From: Nitrospirota bacterium | Lineage (GTDB): Bacteria > Nitrospirota > Thermodesulfovibrionia > Thermodesulfovibrionales > Dissulfurispiraceae | Direction: 5' to 3' | DNA length: 64,000 nt | Assembly: GCA_021791055.1 (NCBI GenBank) | Contig: JAJYXI010000006.1 | Location: 1-64,000 of the forward strand | Shown: positions 54,431 to 62,777 of the stretch, in pieces | Layout of the letters: the number at the start of each line of letters is the position of its first letter | How positions within the stretch are numbered: the stretch's first letter is position 1 | Translations under genes and position numbers: made by a program | Notes under the pieces: model-generated | Databases searched by the model: none | Seen by the model: the letters and a program-made list of their open reading frames with translations, nothing else | Told to the model about the DNA's origin: nothing

Positions 54431-54966
54431 TGAATCTGCCTCCAGAAAGAGACCGTATATTTGACACCAGATACCAATGCGAGCATGAGGGCGATATAAA
54501 TAAGAACAATCCCGACATCATAAAAATCTATTGCACCTATGCCTCCGGGTAAAAGCAGGAGTATTATTGATGTCATCTGGGTTGCGGTCTTTAGCTTCCC
54601 TCCAGTCTCGGCAGGAATGACAATATTCTTTGAAAGGGCAACAACCCTTAACGCTGTTACAACAAACTCCCTGACGATAATAGTTATTGCTATCCATGCA
54701 GAAAGCCTAACCATATCAACGAGCAGTATAAGCGCAGAAATAACGAGGAATTTATCTGCTATGGGGTCAAGTATTATTCCGAACTTTGTTATCTGTCCTG
54801 ACCTCCTTGCAAGATAACCGTCAAGAAAGTCTGTTGCAGATGCGATTAAAAAAATGGTTATGCCCAGCAGAGGGCTCTGCGGTGTTATGAGGATGAAAAA
54901 CGGTATTAATATTATCCTGCTGAATGTGAGGATTGTGGGGAGATTAAGCTTGATAGTACTCATCAA
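54427..54966 (-). CDS. pgsA: CDP-diacylglycerol-glycerol-3-phosphate 3-phosphatidyltransferase
   Basis: This CDP-alcohol phosphatidyltransferase makes phosphatidylglycerol-phosphate. The catalytic motif D-x2-DG-x2-AR-x(8)-G-x3-D-x3-D is visible as SATDFLDGYLARRSGQITKFGIILDPIADKF. It has about five membrane helices and 179 aa, normal for the family. It overlaps kdsC and plsY, so it is co-transcribed with both. Confidence 0.94.
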   Translation of the reverse strand: MMSTIKLNLPTILTFSRIILIPFFILITPQSPLLGITIFLIASATDFLDGYLARRSGQITKFGIILDPIADKFLVISALILLVDMVRLSAWIAITIIVREFVVTALRVVALSKNIVIPAETGGKLKTATQMTSIILLLLPGGIGAIDFYDVGIVLIYIALMLALVSGVKYTVSFWRQIQ

Positions 54967-55483
54967 CCAACTCTTTCCACTTTCCGTTTGACTTCAGTAT
55001 GAGGTCGCATATCTCCCTGACCGCTCCTCTGCCCCCGCGATTTTGTGTAACAATCATAGCCTCTGCCTTTGTCTCTTCTGTGGCATCCGCAACAGCGACA
55101 GAGAGTGCAACCCTTTTAAAGATGGGAATATCAACGATGTCATCGCCGATGTATGCAATTTCCTTGTCAGTTATGCCCATCTTTTCTATGAGATGCTCAT
55201 AAGCAACAGACTTTATATGGCACCTCTGGTAAACCTCGGTTATGCCGAGCTCGTGAGCCCTTCTTTCAACGACCTTCGAATGCCTTCCTGTGATTATAGC
55301 TACCTTAATCCCTGCCTTTTCGAGCATCTTTATACCGTGTCCGTCCCTTACATGGAATGCCTTGAACTCATTGCCCTCATTGTCGAGGATAATGCTCCCG
55401 TCCGTTAGAACACCGTCCACATCGAGGATTAGGAGTTTTATGTTTTTTGCGATAGCTTTTATTCTGCCTTCTGTCTTTTTCAC
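54944..55483 (-). CDS. kdsC: 3-deoxy-D-manno-octulosonate-8-phosphate phosphatase
   Basis: HAD-type phosphatase that removes phosphate from Kdo-8-P. The nucleophile Asp lies in ILDVDGVLTDGSII, followed by FHVRDGHGIKMLEKAG, IITGRHSKVVERRA and AYIGDDIVDIPIFKRV; the tetramer-type HAD without a cap. It is 179 aa. It overlaps kdsD by 4 bp and pgsA by 23 bp. Together with kdsA and kdsD it covers Kdo synthesis except kdsB, which is not in the window. Confidence 0.95.
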   Translation of the reverse strand: MKKTEGRIKAIAKNIKLLILDVDGVLTDGSIILDNEGNEFKAFHVRDGHGIKMLEKAGIKVAIITGRHSKVVERRAHELGITEVYQRCHIKSVAYEHLIEKMGITDKEIAYIGDDIVDIPIFKRVALSVAVADATEETKAEAMIVTQNRGGRGAVREICDLILKSNGKWKELVDEYYQA

Positions 55484-56448
55484 ACTATCCCCTGTCTCAA
55501 AATATCATGCAGATGTATTATTCCCCTTGCCCTTCCATTATCATCAGGAACTACAATGGATGTGATTGAATGCTTCTCCATTATAGATAAAGCCTTTACT
55601 GCGAGCTCATCCTCTGATACGGTCTTTGGATTTTTTGTCATTACCTCTCCTGCCTTCATATCAAAGAACGGCTTCCCCCATTTCTCTATGCCTCGCCTCA
55701 AATCTCCGTCAGTGACAATTCCGAGAATTTTGTTGTCATTGTCAGCGACTATGGTAACTCCAAGCCTCTTTGAAGATATTTCGACAGTGGCCTCTATCAT
55801 CAGGATATCTGGAGATACGATGGGTAAGGCGTCACCTGTATGCATGAGGTCTTTTACCTTTATGAACAGCTTTTTCCCAAGACTGCCGCCGGGATGGAAG
55901 AATGCAAAATCCTCTTCCTTGAATCCCCTCTTTATAAGAAGCGCTACTGCCAATGCGTCTCCCATCGCCAGCGTGGCTGTTGTTGATGCTGTGGGAACAA
56001 TGCCCAATGGACATGCCTCTTCTTTTACAGAAACATCGAGTGCAGCATCCGCGGTCTTTGAAATCGTTGAGTCGTGATTACCCGTCATCGAGATTAATCC
56101 AACATTGAATCTCTTTAAAAAAGGTATCAACCCCACAAGCTCTTCTGTCTCTCCGCTGTTTGATATGGCGATTATCACATCATCCGCTGTTACCATGCCG
56201 AGGTCTCCGTGGCTCGCCTCCGCAGGATGCATAAAAAATGCAGGGGTGCCTGTTGATGCGAGGGTAGCAGCAATCTTCTTGCCCACAAGCCCTGACTTGC
56301 CCATGCCTGTTACAACAACCCTGCCCTTGCTGTTGAAAATTATCTCGACTGCCTTTTCAAAATTACTGTTTAATTTTTCTGTAAGGGCAGATACGGCATC
56401 AGCCTCTATCTTTAAGACCCTCTTTGCTATATCAAGAATATTGTCCAT
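55480..56448 (-). CDS. kdsD: D-arabinose-5-phosphate isomerase
   Basis: This enzyme converts ribulose-5-phosphate to arabinose-5-phosphate, the Kdo precursor. The SIS domain (VVVTGMGKSGLVGKKIAATLASTGTPA, MHPAEASHGDLGMV, ISNSGETEEL) is followed by two CBS domains (about residues 205-320). At 322 aa it has family length. It is in the kdsA-x-kdsD-kdsC operon. Confidence 0.94.
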   Translation of the reverse strand: MDNILDIAKRVLKIEADAVSALTEKLNSNFEKAVEIIFNSKGRVVVTGMGKSGLVGKKIAATLASTGTPAFFMHPAEASHGDLGMVTADDVIIAISNSGETEELVGLIPFLKRFNVGLISMTGNHDSTISKTADAALDVSVKEEACPLGIVPTASTTATLAMGDALAVALLIKRGFKEEDFAFFHPGGSLGKKLFIKVKDLMHTGDALPIVSPDILMIEATVEISSKRLGVTIVADNDNKILGIVTDGDLRRGIEKWGKPFFDMKAGEVMTKNPKTVSEDELAVKALSIMEKHSITSIVVPDDNGRARGIIHLHDILRQGIV

Positions 56449-56454
56449 TTGTAA

Positions 56455-56943
56455 TCACCATGTAAATTGACACCTCAGCCATCCTGGAGGAATCCCCTTC
56501 CTGCGGGCCTCGTCTTCAAGTTTATTCAGCTCTCTCCCTGCTTCCTTAAGCTGCTTTTTGGCTCTGGCTAAATCCTTTTGGGATTTCTTAATGCCCTTTT
56601 TCTTCTTGGCATCCAGCAAGTCTGTGCCTTCTGTTTCTGAAAGCCTTTTCTCTGTCTCCTTGATATCAGCCTGTGCCTTTTCTATCTTTTTTCTATATTT
56701 TGTCGCCTCTTTGCACCAGTATTCCTTTTCTTTCTGCTCTTTCAGTTTTGCCGCCTCTTCTTTTCTTGTTTCGGCCTTGTTCGGCTTTGTGCTTGAACTT
56801 TTGTCGTCCGATGGATTTTTATATTGCTCGATATCTTTATTGGAAAAATACGGCGATTTCTCTTGCTGATTTCCACTGACAGTAACAGAAAACAATCCCG
56901 TGATGCAGATTATTGTTAAGATGGCTATAAATTTCGATGGCAT
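56455..56943 (-). CDS. Periplasmic coiled-coil protein of unknown function
   Basis: I recognise no family. The 162-residue protein has a signal peptide (about residues 4-24, ending TVSGN) and then a Lys/Glu-rich region with a coiled coil (about 85-145, KKIEKAQADIKETEKRL, ARAKKQLKEAGRELNKLEDEAR), ending in PPGWLRCQFTW. Two Cys (in YWCKEA and LRCQF) could form a disulfide. It lies between kdsA and kdsD with very short spacing (1 bp and 6 bp), so it belongs to the Kdo operon. Confidence 0.7.
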   Translation of the reverse strand: MPSKFIAILTIICITGLFSVTVSGNQQEKSPYFSNKDIEQYKNPSDDKSSSTKPNKAETRKEEAAKLKEQKEKEYWCKEATKYRKKIEKAQADIKETEKRLSETEGTDLLDAKKKKGIKKSQKDLARAKKQLKEAGRELNKLEDEARRKGIPPGWLRCQFTW

Positions 56944-56944
56944 T

Positions 56945-57766
56945 TTATTGTCCCTTTACTGCGCTGTATATGGCTTTAATGGTTTTTAACAGTTTCTCCG
57001 ATTCATCCAATTTTATCATATTAGGCCCGTCGCATAATGCCTTATCAGGCTCTGGATGCACCTCCATGAATAATCCGTCAACACCAACAGCAACTGCAGC
57101 CCTTGCCAAAGGTTCAGCGAACTCCCCCTGTCCCCCCGAGCAGCTTCCCTGCCCTCCCGGAAGTTGAAGGCTGTGTGTCACATCAAATATCACAGGATAG
57201 CCAAAGGAACGCATTATAGGAAACGCCCTGAAATCAACAACGAGATTGTTATATCCAAACGACGTGCCTCTTTCTGTGATGAATAGATTTTGATTGCCTG
57301 TGGATGTAAATTTATTAATAATATTCTTTATATCCCACGGCGCAAGGAATTGACCTTTCTTGATATTTACAGGCTTCCCTGTCTTTGATGCCGCAAGTAT
57401 CAAATCGGTCTGCCTGCAGAGAAAAGCCGGTATCTGTAACACATCGAGCACTTCTGATGCAGGTTTGACCTCATCTAAAGAATGGACATCGGATATTACA
57501 GGGATATTAAATTTATTCTTGACATCGGAAAGTATTTTTAGCCCTTTGTCAATGCCAGGGCCTCTGTAGGAATTTATGGCTGTCCGGTTTGCCTTATCGT
57601 ATGAGCTTTTGAATATAAAGGGAAGCCCGACATTACTGCATATCTCCCTTAGCTTTTCTGCCGTGTAAAAGGTTATGTCTTCATTTTCAATTACACATGG
57701 ACCTGCAATAATTAATGGGGGATTATTATTTCCTATGCTTATGTTATTAACTTTTACTTCTATCAC
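56945..57766 (-). CDS. kdsA: 2-dehydro-3-deoxyphosphooctonate aldolase (Kdo-8-P synthase)
   Basis: This enzyme condenses phosphoenolpyruvate with arabinose-5-phosphate. PPLIIAGPCVIENEDITFYTAEKL, FKSSYDKANRTAINSYRGPG, DVHSLDEVKPASEVLDVLQIPAFLCRQTDLILAA and TERGTSFGYNNLVVDFRA are KdsA signatures; LCRQTDLI has the Cys near the start of metal-type enzymes (Cys at FLCRQ rather than Asn). The VFDVTHSLQLPGG loop and EVHPEPDKALCDGPN complete it. At 273 aa it has usual length. First gene of the Kdo operon. Confidence 0.95.
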   Translation of the reverse strand: MIEVKVNNISIGNNNPPLIIAGPCVIENEDITFYTAEKLREICSNVGLPFIFKSSYDKANRTAINSYRGPGIDKGLKILSDVKNKFNIPVISDVHSLDEVKPASEVLDVLQIPAFLCRQTDLILAASKTGKPVNIKKGQFLAPWDIKNIINKFTSTGNQNLFITERGTSFGYNNLVVDFRAFPIMRSFGYPVIFDVTHSLQLPGGQGSCSGGQGEFAEPLARAAVAVGVDGLFMEVHPEPDKALCDGPNMIKLDESEKLLKTIKAIYSAVKGQ

Positions 57767-57782
57767 GATTAACCTTTCAAGT

Positions 57783-58112
57783 CTATTGAATGAATTCTAT
57801 TTCAAATGCCAATACACCATGAGCCGGCTCGTTGTGCATTCCTTCCAATAATTTCTGAAGCGCTTCTTGATTGTTTTTTGCTTCAGGAACTATTTTCCTG
57901 CGATCTTCATGCGCGAGCAAATCAGATAGGCCAGGGTATGCACGGATTTTTTTAACCCTAACCTTTGCTGAGCTGTAGCGGATAATATCACCCTTTTCCA
58001 CATCTGCATATGGCTTGGCATTGACCCTTACATCTATAGTCTTACGCCCTTCCCTGATGGCTTCTTCCCACTGCGGCTTGATTTCAAAATGAAGCGGTGC
58101 CTTGGATGTCAT
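57783..58112 (-). CDS. ASCH domain protein
   Basis: The 109-residue protein reads LHFEIKPQWEEAIREGRKTIDVRVNAKPYADVEKGDIIRYSSAKVRVKKIRAYPGLSDLLAHEDRRKIVPEA. The G-x-K-T-x(2)-RVN and GDIIRY pattern with the basic barrel edge is the ASCH (PUA-like) fold, which binds RNA or hydrolyses modified cytidines. AAAGGAGG precedes the ATG. It opens a small accessory stretch after the Kdo operon. The function is unproven. Confidence 0.82.
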   Translation of the reverse strand: MTSKAPLHFEIKPQWEEAIREGRKTIDVRVNAKPYADVEKGDIIRYSSAKVRVKKIRAYPGLSDLLAHEDRRKIVPEAKNNQEALQKLLEGMHNEPAHGVLAFEIEFIQ

Positions 58113-58249
58113 AAATGCCTCCTTTTGTTAAAACTGGAGAGATATTTGACTATTATACCAGAAGGGTATCAGGATTTCTTGCTTGAAAGAGGGGTTGATT
58201 TAAGATATGTTTAGGATAGCTATGAAAAAAATACTGTGAGGAAGACAGC

Positions 58250-58591
58250 ATGTCTGATAATTTGTCATTAAAAAAAGAACTCAAGGAAAAATTCATCAGG
58301 GAATTTACACCCTCGGAGAAGCTGTTTTTCCTGAGAAAGGCCAAAGAGGCCATTGATATCAGGTGTTACCAGCCTGGCGAAGATCTCTTTCATTACTGTT
58401 ATTTCCTCACACTGAAAGAACGTCTCAGGGGCATCAGTCCGCAGGATGATGGATATTTGAGGTTCCTTCTCGTGGAGACAAAAAGGAATATACAAGAGGA
58501 GATAAAGTTGTATGAAGAGAGGTTGGAATTAACGAAACAGCCTGTCCCTGATAAGACAGGCAGCAGATTCATAGAATTTCTGTCTGAGTAA
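58250..58591 (+). CDS. Hypothetical protein, 113 aa
   Basis: I do not recognise this helical soluble protein (LKKELKEKFIREFTPSEKLFFLRKAKEAIDI, then YYFLTLKERLRGISPQDD-like, VETKRNIQEEIKLYEERLELTKQ). It contains two Cys (IRCYQPG, HYCYF) without a clear metal motif. GAGGAAGACAGC precedes the ATG. It is followed 1 bp later by a 49-residue HTH-like protein, so the two form a mini operon. Confidence 0.6.
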   Translation: MSDNLSLKKELKEKFIREFTPSEKLFFLRKAKEAIDIRCYQPGEDLFHYCYFLTLKERLRGISPQDDGYLRFLLVETKRNIQEEIKLYEERLELTKQPVPDKTGSRFIEFLSE

Positions 58592-58592
58592 G

Positions 58593-58742
58593 ATGCTGTC
58601 TTACGAGAAATTAGGTGAGTTGATGGGTAGAGACCCTGAGCAGTTAATGAATTGGTTGAGTGGGAGGATAAGTCCTTGTAAGGGAAATATCCAAAAGATT
58701 GAGCGTTTTCTGAGTGCATTCCAAGTCAAGATTTCTGTCTAA
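58593..58742 (+). CDS. Mini HTH protein, 49 aa
   Basis: The 49-residue frame starts one base after the previous stop: MLSYEKLGELMGRDPEQLMNW, then LSGRISPCKGNIQKIERFLSA. The pattern L-G-x-L-M-G-x(2)-P-x(2)-L-x-x-W-L-S-G and the second helix NIQKIERFL look like a XRE-type HTH, where a lone HTH would normally be about 60 residues. No Shine-Dalgarno, so translation would be coupled to the upstream gene. Its end overlaps the convergent 232-residue gene by 17 bp. Confidence 0.5.
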   Translation: MLSYEKLGELMGRDPEQLMNWLSGRISPCKGNIQKIERFLSAFQVKISV

Positions 58743-59424
58743 GAACATTTTTCCCGCGTCTGATTAATCTATTCATATCATGTTTACTCAGACAAAAAAT
58801 TGCACCCGCAGTCCCCTCAACCATATGAGACTTATCGATTCCTAATATGTCTGCCAAGGAAGCAAACAATTCATTCAGGCTCTCATAGGATAAGTAAAAC
58901 AACCGATTGTGAAAAGGACCATATAAAAAGCCAATATCATACCACAGACCGTTTTTCCCCTTCTCCTTTTCCAAGGCAACCCATATCTTATCTCTGCAAA
59001 ATCTCAGATGACGTCCTTTAACAACATAAAGCTGGCTTATCAAACTCTCTAAAAAAATATTCTTGTTCCTTTGGCTTTCCTCATCCATCAATGATTGCAA
59101 ATAACCGCCCAAATAAACCTTACCCCGCATGTTTGATACGCTACACTCAATGATATATTTCATCGGATCCAATTGTGCTAATCGGTTCAGAGCGACGGAA
59201 TTCAGGTTTAGTTCAAATCTATCATTCTTATCGTATTTGTCATCTCCAGTCTTTGTTTCTTCGGTAACGTGAATACTGAATCTTCCTTGCTCAAATAGCC
59301 ACGTAAGGTGAGATAAAGGACGTTCTTTCGGAAAACCCAAAACAAGTCCGTCTCTTGTTTCGTTCATGAAACAAAGAGTTTCATTCCGATGTTTGATTTT
59401 AACCAACTGTTTTTTCTTTGACAT
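58726..59424 (-). CDS. Hypothetical protein, 232 aa
   Basis: I do not recognise this protein. It is soluble, with a basic N-terminus (MSKKKQLVKIKHRNETLCF), many beta-type segments, an IIECSVSNMRGKVYLGGYL stretch and a helical C-terminal part rich in Arg (KHDMNRLIRRGKNVLRQKS). A TATAAT-like box (59436-59441, minus strand) is just upstream. A GC-rich patch (about 59441-59520) with no gene lies between it and the hicA gene. It may be an accessory gene of recent acquisition. Confidence 0.55.
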   Translation of the reverse strand: MSKKKQLVKIKHRNETLCFMNETRDGLVLGFPKERPLSHLTWLFEQGRFSIHVTEETKTGDDKYDKNDRFELNLNSVALNRLAQLDPMKYIIECSVSNMRGKVYLGGYLQSLMDEESQRNKNIFLESLISQLYVVKGRHLRFCRDKIWVALEKEKGKNGLWYDIGFLYGPFHNRLFYLSYESLNELFASLADILGIDKSHMVEGTAGAIFCLSKHDMNRLIRRGKNVLRQKS

Positions 59425-59544
59425 ATGATGTTCATATTATAACCCGCGGGGCTTGGGCGAGCCTTGCTGAGTATAGCAGAGCGATAGCGATGCATTGCGT
59501 TCCCTTGCGGATGCTGGCATGAAATTGAAATTCGATTTGTCGTT

Positions 59545-59775
59545 TTAATCTTCAAGGAGTTTTAAGAAATCATCTTTTGTCAGTTCCGCATCCCTGAGAA
59601 TTTTTGATAAAAGACCCGGCCCGATTGTTTCTCCCGAATGCACTGGAACCACTGTTGCTCTTCCATCAGGATGCTTTAGGAAGACATGACTGCCTCTCTG
59701 TCTATCAATAACGAAACCACTTTTTTTGAGAGTTGATAGGATTTCTTTCCCGGTTAAGGAGGGAAGTTTGCTCAT
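59545..59775 (-). CDS. hicA: HicA-type toxin (mRNA interferase)
   Basis: The 76-residue protein reads TGKEILSTLKKSGFVIDRQRGSHVFLKHPDGRATVVPVHSGETIGPGLLSKILRDAEL. It has the dsRBD-like HicA fold with catalytic His in GSHVFLKH and is typical of YcfA/HicA toxins that cleave mRNA. It starts 4 bp before the hicB stop. The order here is antitoxin first (hicB then hicA), the reverse of the E. coli arrangement. Confidence 0.9.
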   Translation of the reverse strand: MSKLPSLTGKEILSTLKKSGFVIDRQRGSHVFLKHPDGRATVVPVHSGETIGPGLLSKILRDAELTKDDFLKLLED

Positions 59776-59981
59776 ATAGCAATTTTCTGGACACCGACGA
59801 GATGTGTCGAGGGGTATCCCTCTCCATAAACTTCAAGGCAAAGCTGAATAGCCTCTTTAATCCTTTCCATCAATGTGTCAAGAGACTTTGCCTGTGTGTG
59901 ACATCCTTTGAGTTCAGGAACTTCTGCAATATAATATCCTTCTTCATCTTGTTCTATAATGACAGTAAATTCTTTAGTCAT
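59772..59981 (-). CDS. hicB: HicB-type antitoxin (short, no DNA-binding domain)
   Basis: The 69-residue protein starts EFTVIIEQDEEGYYIAEVPELKGCHTQAKSLDTLMERIKEAIQLCLEV, the RNase H-like HicB antitoxin fold. The C-terminal ribbon-helix-helix or HTH of longer HicB proteins is absent, so autoregulation may need another protein, possibly the DUF433 protein upstream. It overlaps hicA by 4 bp and lies 21 bp after the DUF433 gene. Confidence 0.9.
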   Translation of the reverse strand: MTKEFTVIIEQDEEGYYIAEVPELKGCHTQAKSLDTLMERIKEAIQLCLEVYGEGYPSTHLVGVQKIAI

Positions 59982-60002
59982 TGTCTCTCCTCCACAAAAG
60001 AA

Positions 60003-60221
60003 TTAATGTTCACGAGTCATTTTAGCGCCGTAGGTGACGGCAACTCTAATATCCTCTTTTTCCAGAAATGGATAGCCCTCTAATAATTCTTCAACTGTAG
60101 AGCCTGCTGCGAGCATGCCGAGGATATGCTCCACAGCTATTCTCATCCCGCGGATAATTGGCTTTCCTCCAAAAATTGCAGGATTGAAAGTTATGCGTTT
60201 TAGAAGATCTTCATTTTTCAT
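60003..60221 (-). CDS. DUF433 family protein (antitoxin-like)
   Basis: The 72-residue protein reads [60 protein letters not shown], the DUF433 HTH-like fold often encoded with DUF5615 (PIN-like) toxins. No such toxin is adjacent; hicB-hicA follow instead. I use the ATG at 60221 after AGAGGAAAA; a longer frame up to 60326 runs into the comM gene region. Possibly a shared or orphan antitoxin. Confidence 0.8.
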   Translation of the reverse strand: MKNEDLLKRITFNPAIFGGKPIIRGMRIAVEHILGMLAAGSTVEELLEGYPFLEKEDIRVAVTYGAKMTREH

Positions 60222-60276
60222 ATTGTTTTTTCCTCTTTGGCTGTTTATAACAATAATACCATCTTTAAGGAAAGTC

Positions 60277-61809
60277 TCAAACCTGCCCTCTGTCCAGCGT
60301 CCTGTACTGTATTGCCTCTGAGACATGGTGGCTGTGGATGTCTTCAGAGCCCTCTAAATCAGCGATTGTCCTCGATACCTTCAATATTCTTGAATATGCC
60401 CGTGCGCTTAAGCCGAGCCTCTGCATGGCCGTATCAAGAAGGCCATGGGCGTCCTCTGTGAGCTTGCAGTGCTTTTTCATATGCCTTGTCTTCATCTGGC
60501 CGTTGGCAAATATCTTATCATCCTTGAATCTCTTTAACTGTTTTTCCCTTGCCTCTGTCACCCTCTGCCTTATAACCTCCGACCTCTCCCCGACATAATC
60601 GTTAGACAATTCCTTATAAGCAACGGCAGGCACATCTACATGAATATCGATGCGATCCAGTAATGGGCCTGAAACCCTTGACCTGTACCTGCTTATCATC
60701 CGCGGAGTGCATGTGCATTGATGCCGTGAGTCTCCGAAGTAGCCGCATGGGCATGGGTTCATTGCAGCGACGAGTACAAATTGTGCCGGATATGTGACAC
60801 TGGCAACCGCTCTTGATACGGTAACTATTCCGTTTTCGAGGGGCTGCCTCAAAACTTCCAAAACATTTCTTTTAAATTCAGGTAGTTCATCTAAAAATAG
60901 TATTCCGTGATGTGACAGAGACACCTCTCCGGGTCTTGGTGTCTGCCCGCCTCCAATTAAAGCAACATCTGAAATTGTATGATGCGGCGAACGAAAGGGT
61001 CTCGTTGCCAAAAGCGACTGCCCGTTTTTCAAAAACCCTGCAACGCTGTGAATCTTTGTCGTCTCAAGCGCCTCTTCAAAGGTCATTGGCGGAAGGATTG
61101 TCGGCAGCCTCTTAGAAAGCATTGTCTTGCCGCTTCCCGGAGGGCCTATCATCAGCATATTGTGAGAGCCTGCTGCAGCCACCTCCATTGCCCTTTTTGC
61201 ATGTTCCTGCCCTTTTACATCAGAGAAATCATCCTCGTATATTGCGCTTTCTGTCACTGCTGTATTTATGTCTATGACAAACGGCTCTTTCCCTGATATT
61301 CCCCCTAAGAACTCTATAACCTCAGGAAGGCTCTCAATGCCGAAGGTATCTATTCCATTCACGACTGCTGCCTCTGCTGCATTTTCCTTTGGCAAAATAA
61401 CGCCCTTCAATCCGAGCCTTTTTGCCTCTAAAGCTATTGGCAGCGCTCCCCTGATTGGTTTTATCTTCCCGTCAAGGGAAAGCTCTCCGGCAAGTATATA
61501 GTCTCCAAGTGAATTTGTTGTGATTGCTTCTTCCGCCGCTATTATTCCTATTGCAATGGGGAGGTCTAAAGATGAGCCCTCTTTTTTCAAATCCGCAGGA
61601 GCAAGGTTTACGGTAATCTGTTTTAAAGGAAAATTAAAGCCTATATTTTTCAGGGCAGCCTTTATCCTGTCTTTACTCTCTTTTACGGCAGCGTCGGGGA
61701 GTCCGACCATAGAGAAATGGGGAAGCCCTTTAGATGTGATGTCAACCTCTACTTCGACTAAGTGCGCATCAATGCCTATGACATAAGCACTTAGAGCCCT
61801 GGATAGCAT
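60277..61809 (-). CDS. YifB/ComM-family Mg-chelatase-like AAA+ ATPase
   Basis: The 510-residue protein has an N-terminal Lon-like (LonC) domain (LSRALSAYVIGIDAHLVEVEVDI, GLPDAAVKESKDRIKAALKNIGF) and an AAA+ MCM/Mg-chelatase core with Walker A MIGPPGSGKTMLSKRL and sensor motifs LFLDELPEFKRNVLEVLRQPLENG, and the MNPCPCGYFGD signature of the YifB family. In competent bacteria ComM is a branch-migration helicase for DNA uptake. Its start overlaps the end of the radical SAM gene by 41 bp. Confidence 0.9.
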   Translation of the reverse strand: MLSRALSAYVIGIDAHLVEVEVDITSKGLPHFSMVGLPDAAVKESKDRIKAALKNIGFNFPLKQITVNLAPADLKKEGSSLDLPIAIGIIAAEEAITTNSLGDYILAGELSLDGKIKPIRGALPIALEAKRLGLKGVILPKENAAEAAVVNGIDTFGIESLPEVIEFLGGISGKEPFVIDINTAVTESAIYEDDFSDVKGQEHAKRAMEVAAAGSHNMLMIGPPGSGKTMLSKRLPTILPPMTFEEALETTKIHSVAGFLKNGQSLLATRPFRSPHHTISDVALIGGGQTPRPGEVSLSHHGILFLDELPEFKRNVLEVLRQPLENGIVTVSRAVASVTYPAQFVLVAAMNPCPCGYFGDSRHQCTCTPRMISRYRSRVSGPLLDRIDIHVDVPAVAYKELSNDYVGERSEVIRQRVTEAREKQLKRFKDDKIFANGQMKTRHMKKHCKLTEDAHGLLDTAMQRLGLSARAYSRILKVSRTIADLEGSEDIHSHHVSEAIQYRTLDRGQV

Positions 61810-62692
61810 TCCTTTTTATAAACCTCTCTTCTATATCTCGGATTATCTGCTGCCTTGTTTTTCCCCAAAGGGGTGCAATAAGGATATCATCAGGAGCGGT
61901 GGCAAAGAGCCTCTGCAGAACGACTTCAGGAGACAGGCGTTCAATAAAATTCACAAGGAAGTCGAGATACTCTTCGTATTCGAATGTATGAAAAGGCTCC
62001 CTCGCATACTGCCCGGCAAGGACAGTATCCTTCACTATCTGAAGCTGGTGTATCTTTAAAAATCCAACAGGAAACCCTGAAATCTCATCAGCCATTGCAA
62101 GCATCTCTTCCTTTGTCTCTGTCGGAAATCCAGCGATAATATGTGCGCCGATATGGATACCGCGGTCTTTTGTCATATCTAAGGCATCAAGGAATGTCTG
62201 ATAGTCATGCCCTCTGAGGATGTAGTCAAGCGACTTGTCGTATATGGACTGGAGTCCGTACTCTACAAGGATAAAATAATCTTTCGCAAGGCTCTGGAGC
62301 AGTTCTATCTTTTCTTCGTCAATGCAGTCAGGCCTTGTGCCTATGGCAAGGCCTATTACTGAAGTCCCGGATAATGCCTCCCTGTAAAGCTGTTCCAGTT
62401 CTTCCACCGATGCGTATGTATTGGTGTAAGGCTGGAAATACACGAGGAATTTCTTCGCCTTATACCTCCCTGAAAGATACCTTATCCCGTTTCTTATCTG
62501 CTCTTTGATGGAAAGCTCCGGCTTGCATCTAAAAGGCCTGAAGCTGTCGTTGTTGCAGTATATGCAGCCTGTCACTCCAAGGGTGCCGTCCCTGTTTGGA
62601 CAGGTGAAGCCTGCATCTACATTCACCTTGTAGACTACCGTACCGAACCGCTTTTTCAGATATGGGCCGAATGCATTATATCTTCGGGTCAT
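61769..62692 (-). CDS. TIGR01212-family radical SAM protein (YhcC-like)
   Basis: The 307-residue protein has the radical SAM Cys motif in FTCPNRDGTLGVTGCIYCNNDSF (C-x(11)-C-x2-C type, as in the Elp3/YhcC-like group) and GLAIGTRPDCIDEEKIELLQSL, EYGLQSIYDKSLDYILRGHDYQTFLDA and GAHIIAGFPTETKEEMLAMADEI. This matches the TIGR01212 family, whose function is unknown. It lies directly upstream of, and overlapping with, the comM-like gene. Confidence 0.88.
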   Translation of the reverse strand: MTRRYNAFGPYLKKRFGTVVYKVNVDAGFTCPNRDGTLGVTGCIYCNNDSFRPFRCKPELSIKEQIRNGIRYLSGRYKAKKFLVYFQPYTNTYASVEELEQLYREALSGTSVIGLAIGTRPDCIDEEKIELLQSLAKDYFILVEYGLQSIYDKSLDYILRGHDYQTFLDALDMTKDRGIHIGAHIIAGFPTETKEEMLAMADEISGFPVGFLKIHQLQIVKDTVLAGQYAREPFHTFEYEEYLDFLVNFIERLSPEVVLQRLFATAPDDILIAPLWGKTRQQIIRDIEERFIKRNAIQGSKCLCHRH

Positions 62693-62740
62693 TCTTAATT
62701 ATTGATTTTTGTCAACCTTAATGTCAAATAATACGGGATT

Positions 62741-62749
62741 TGGTATAAT
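62741..62749 (+). promoter_or_regulatory. Extended -10 promoter of the aldolase gene
   Basis: TGG-TATAAT (perfect extended -10), with ATGTCA 17 bp upstream as a weak -35 (62721-62726). The start codon at 62778 has GAGGAGGG in front. Confidence 0.55.
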
Positions 62750-62777
62750 TATTTCAAAAATTTCCGAGGAGGGTCTT

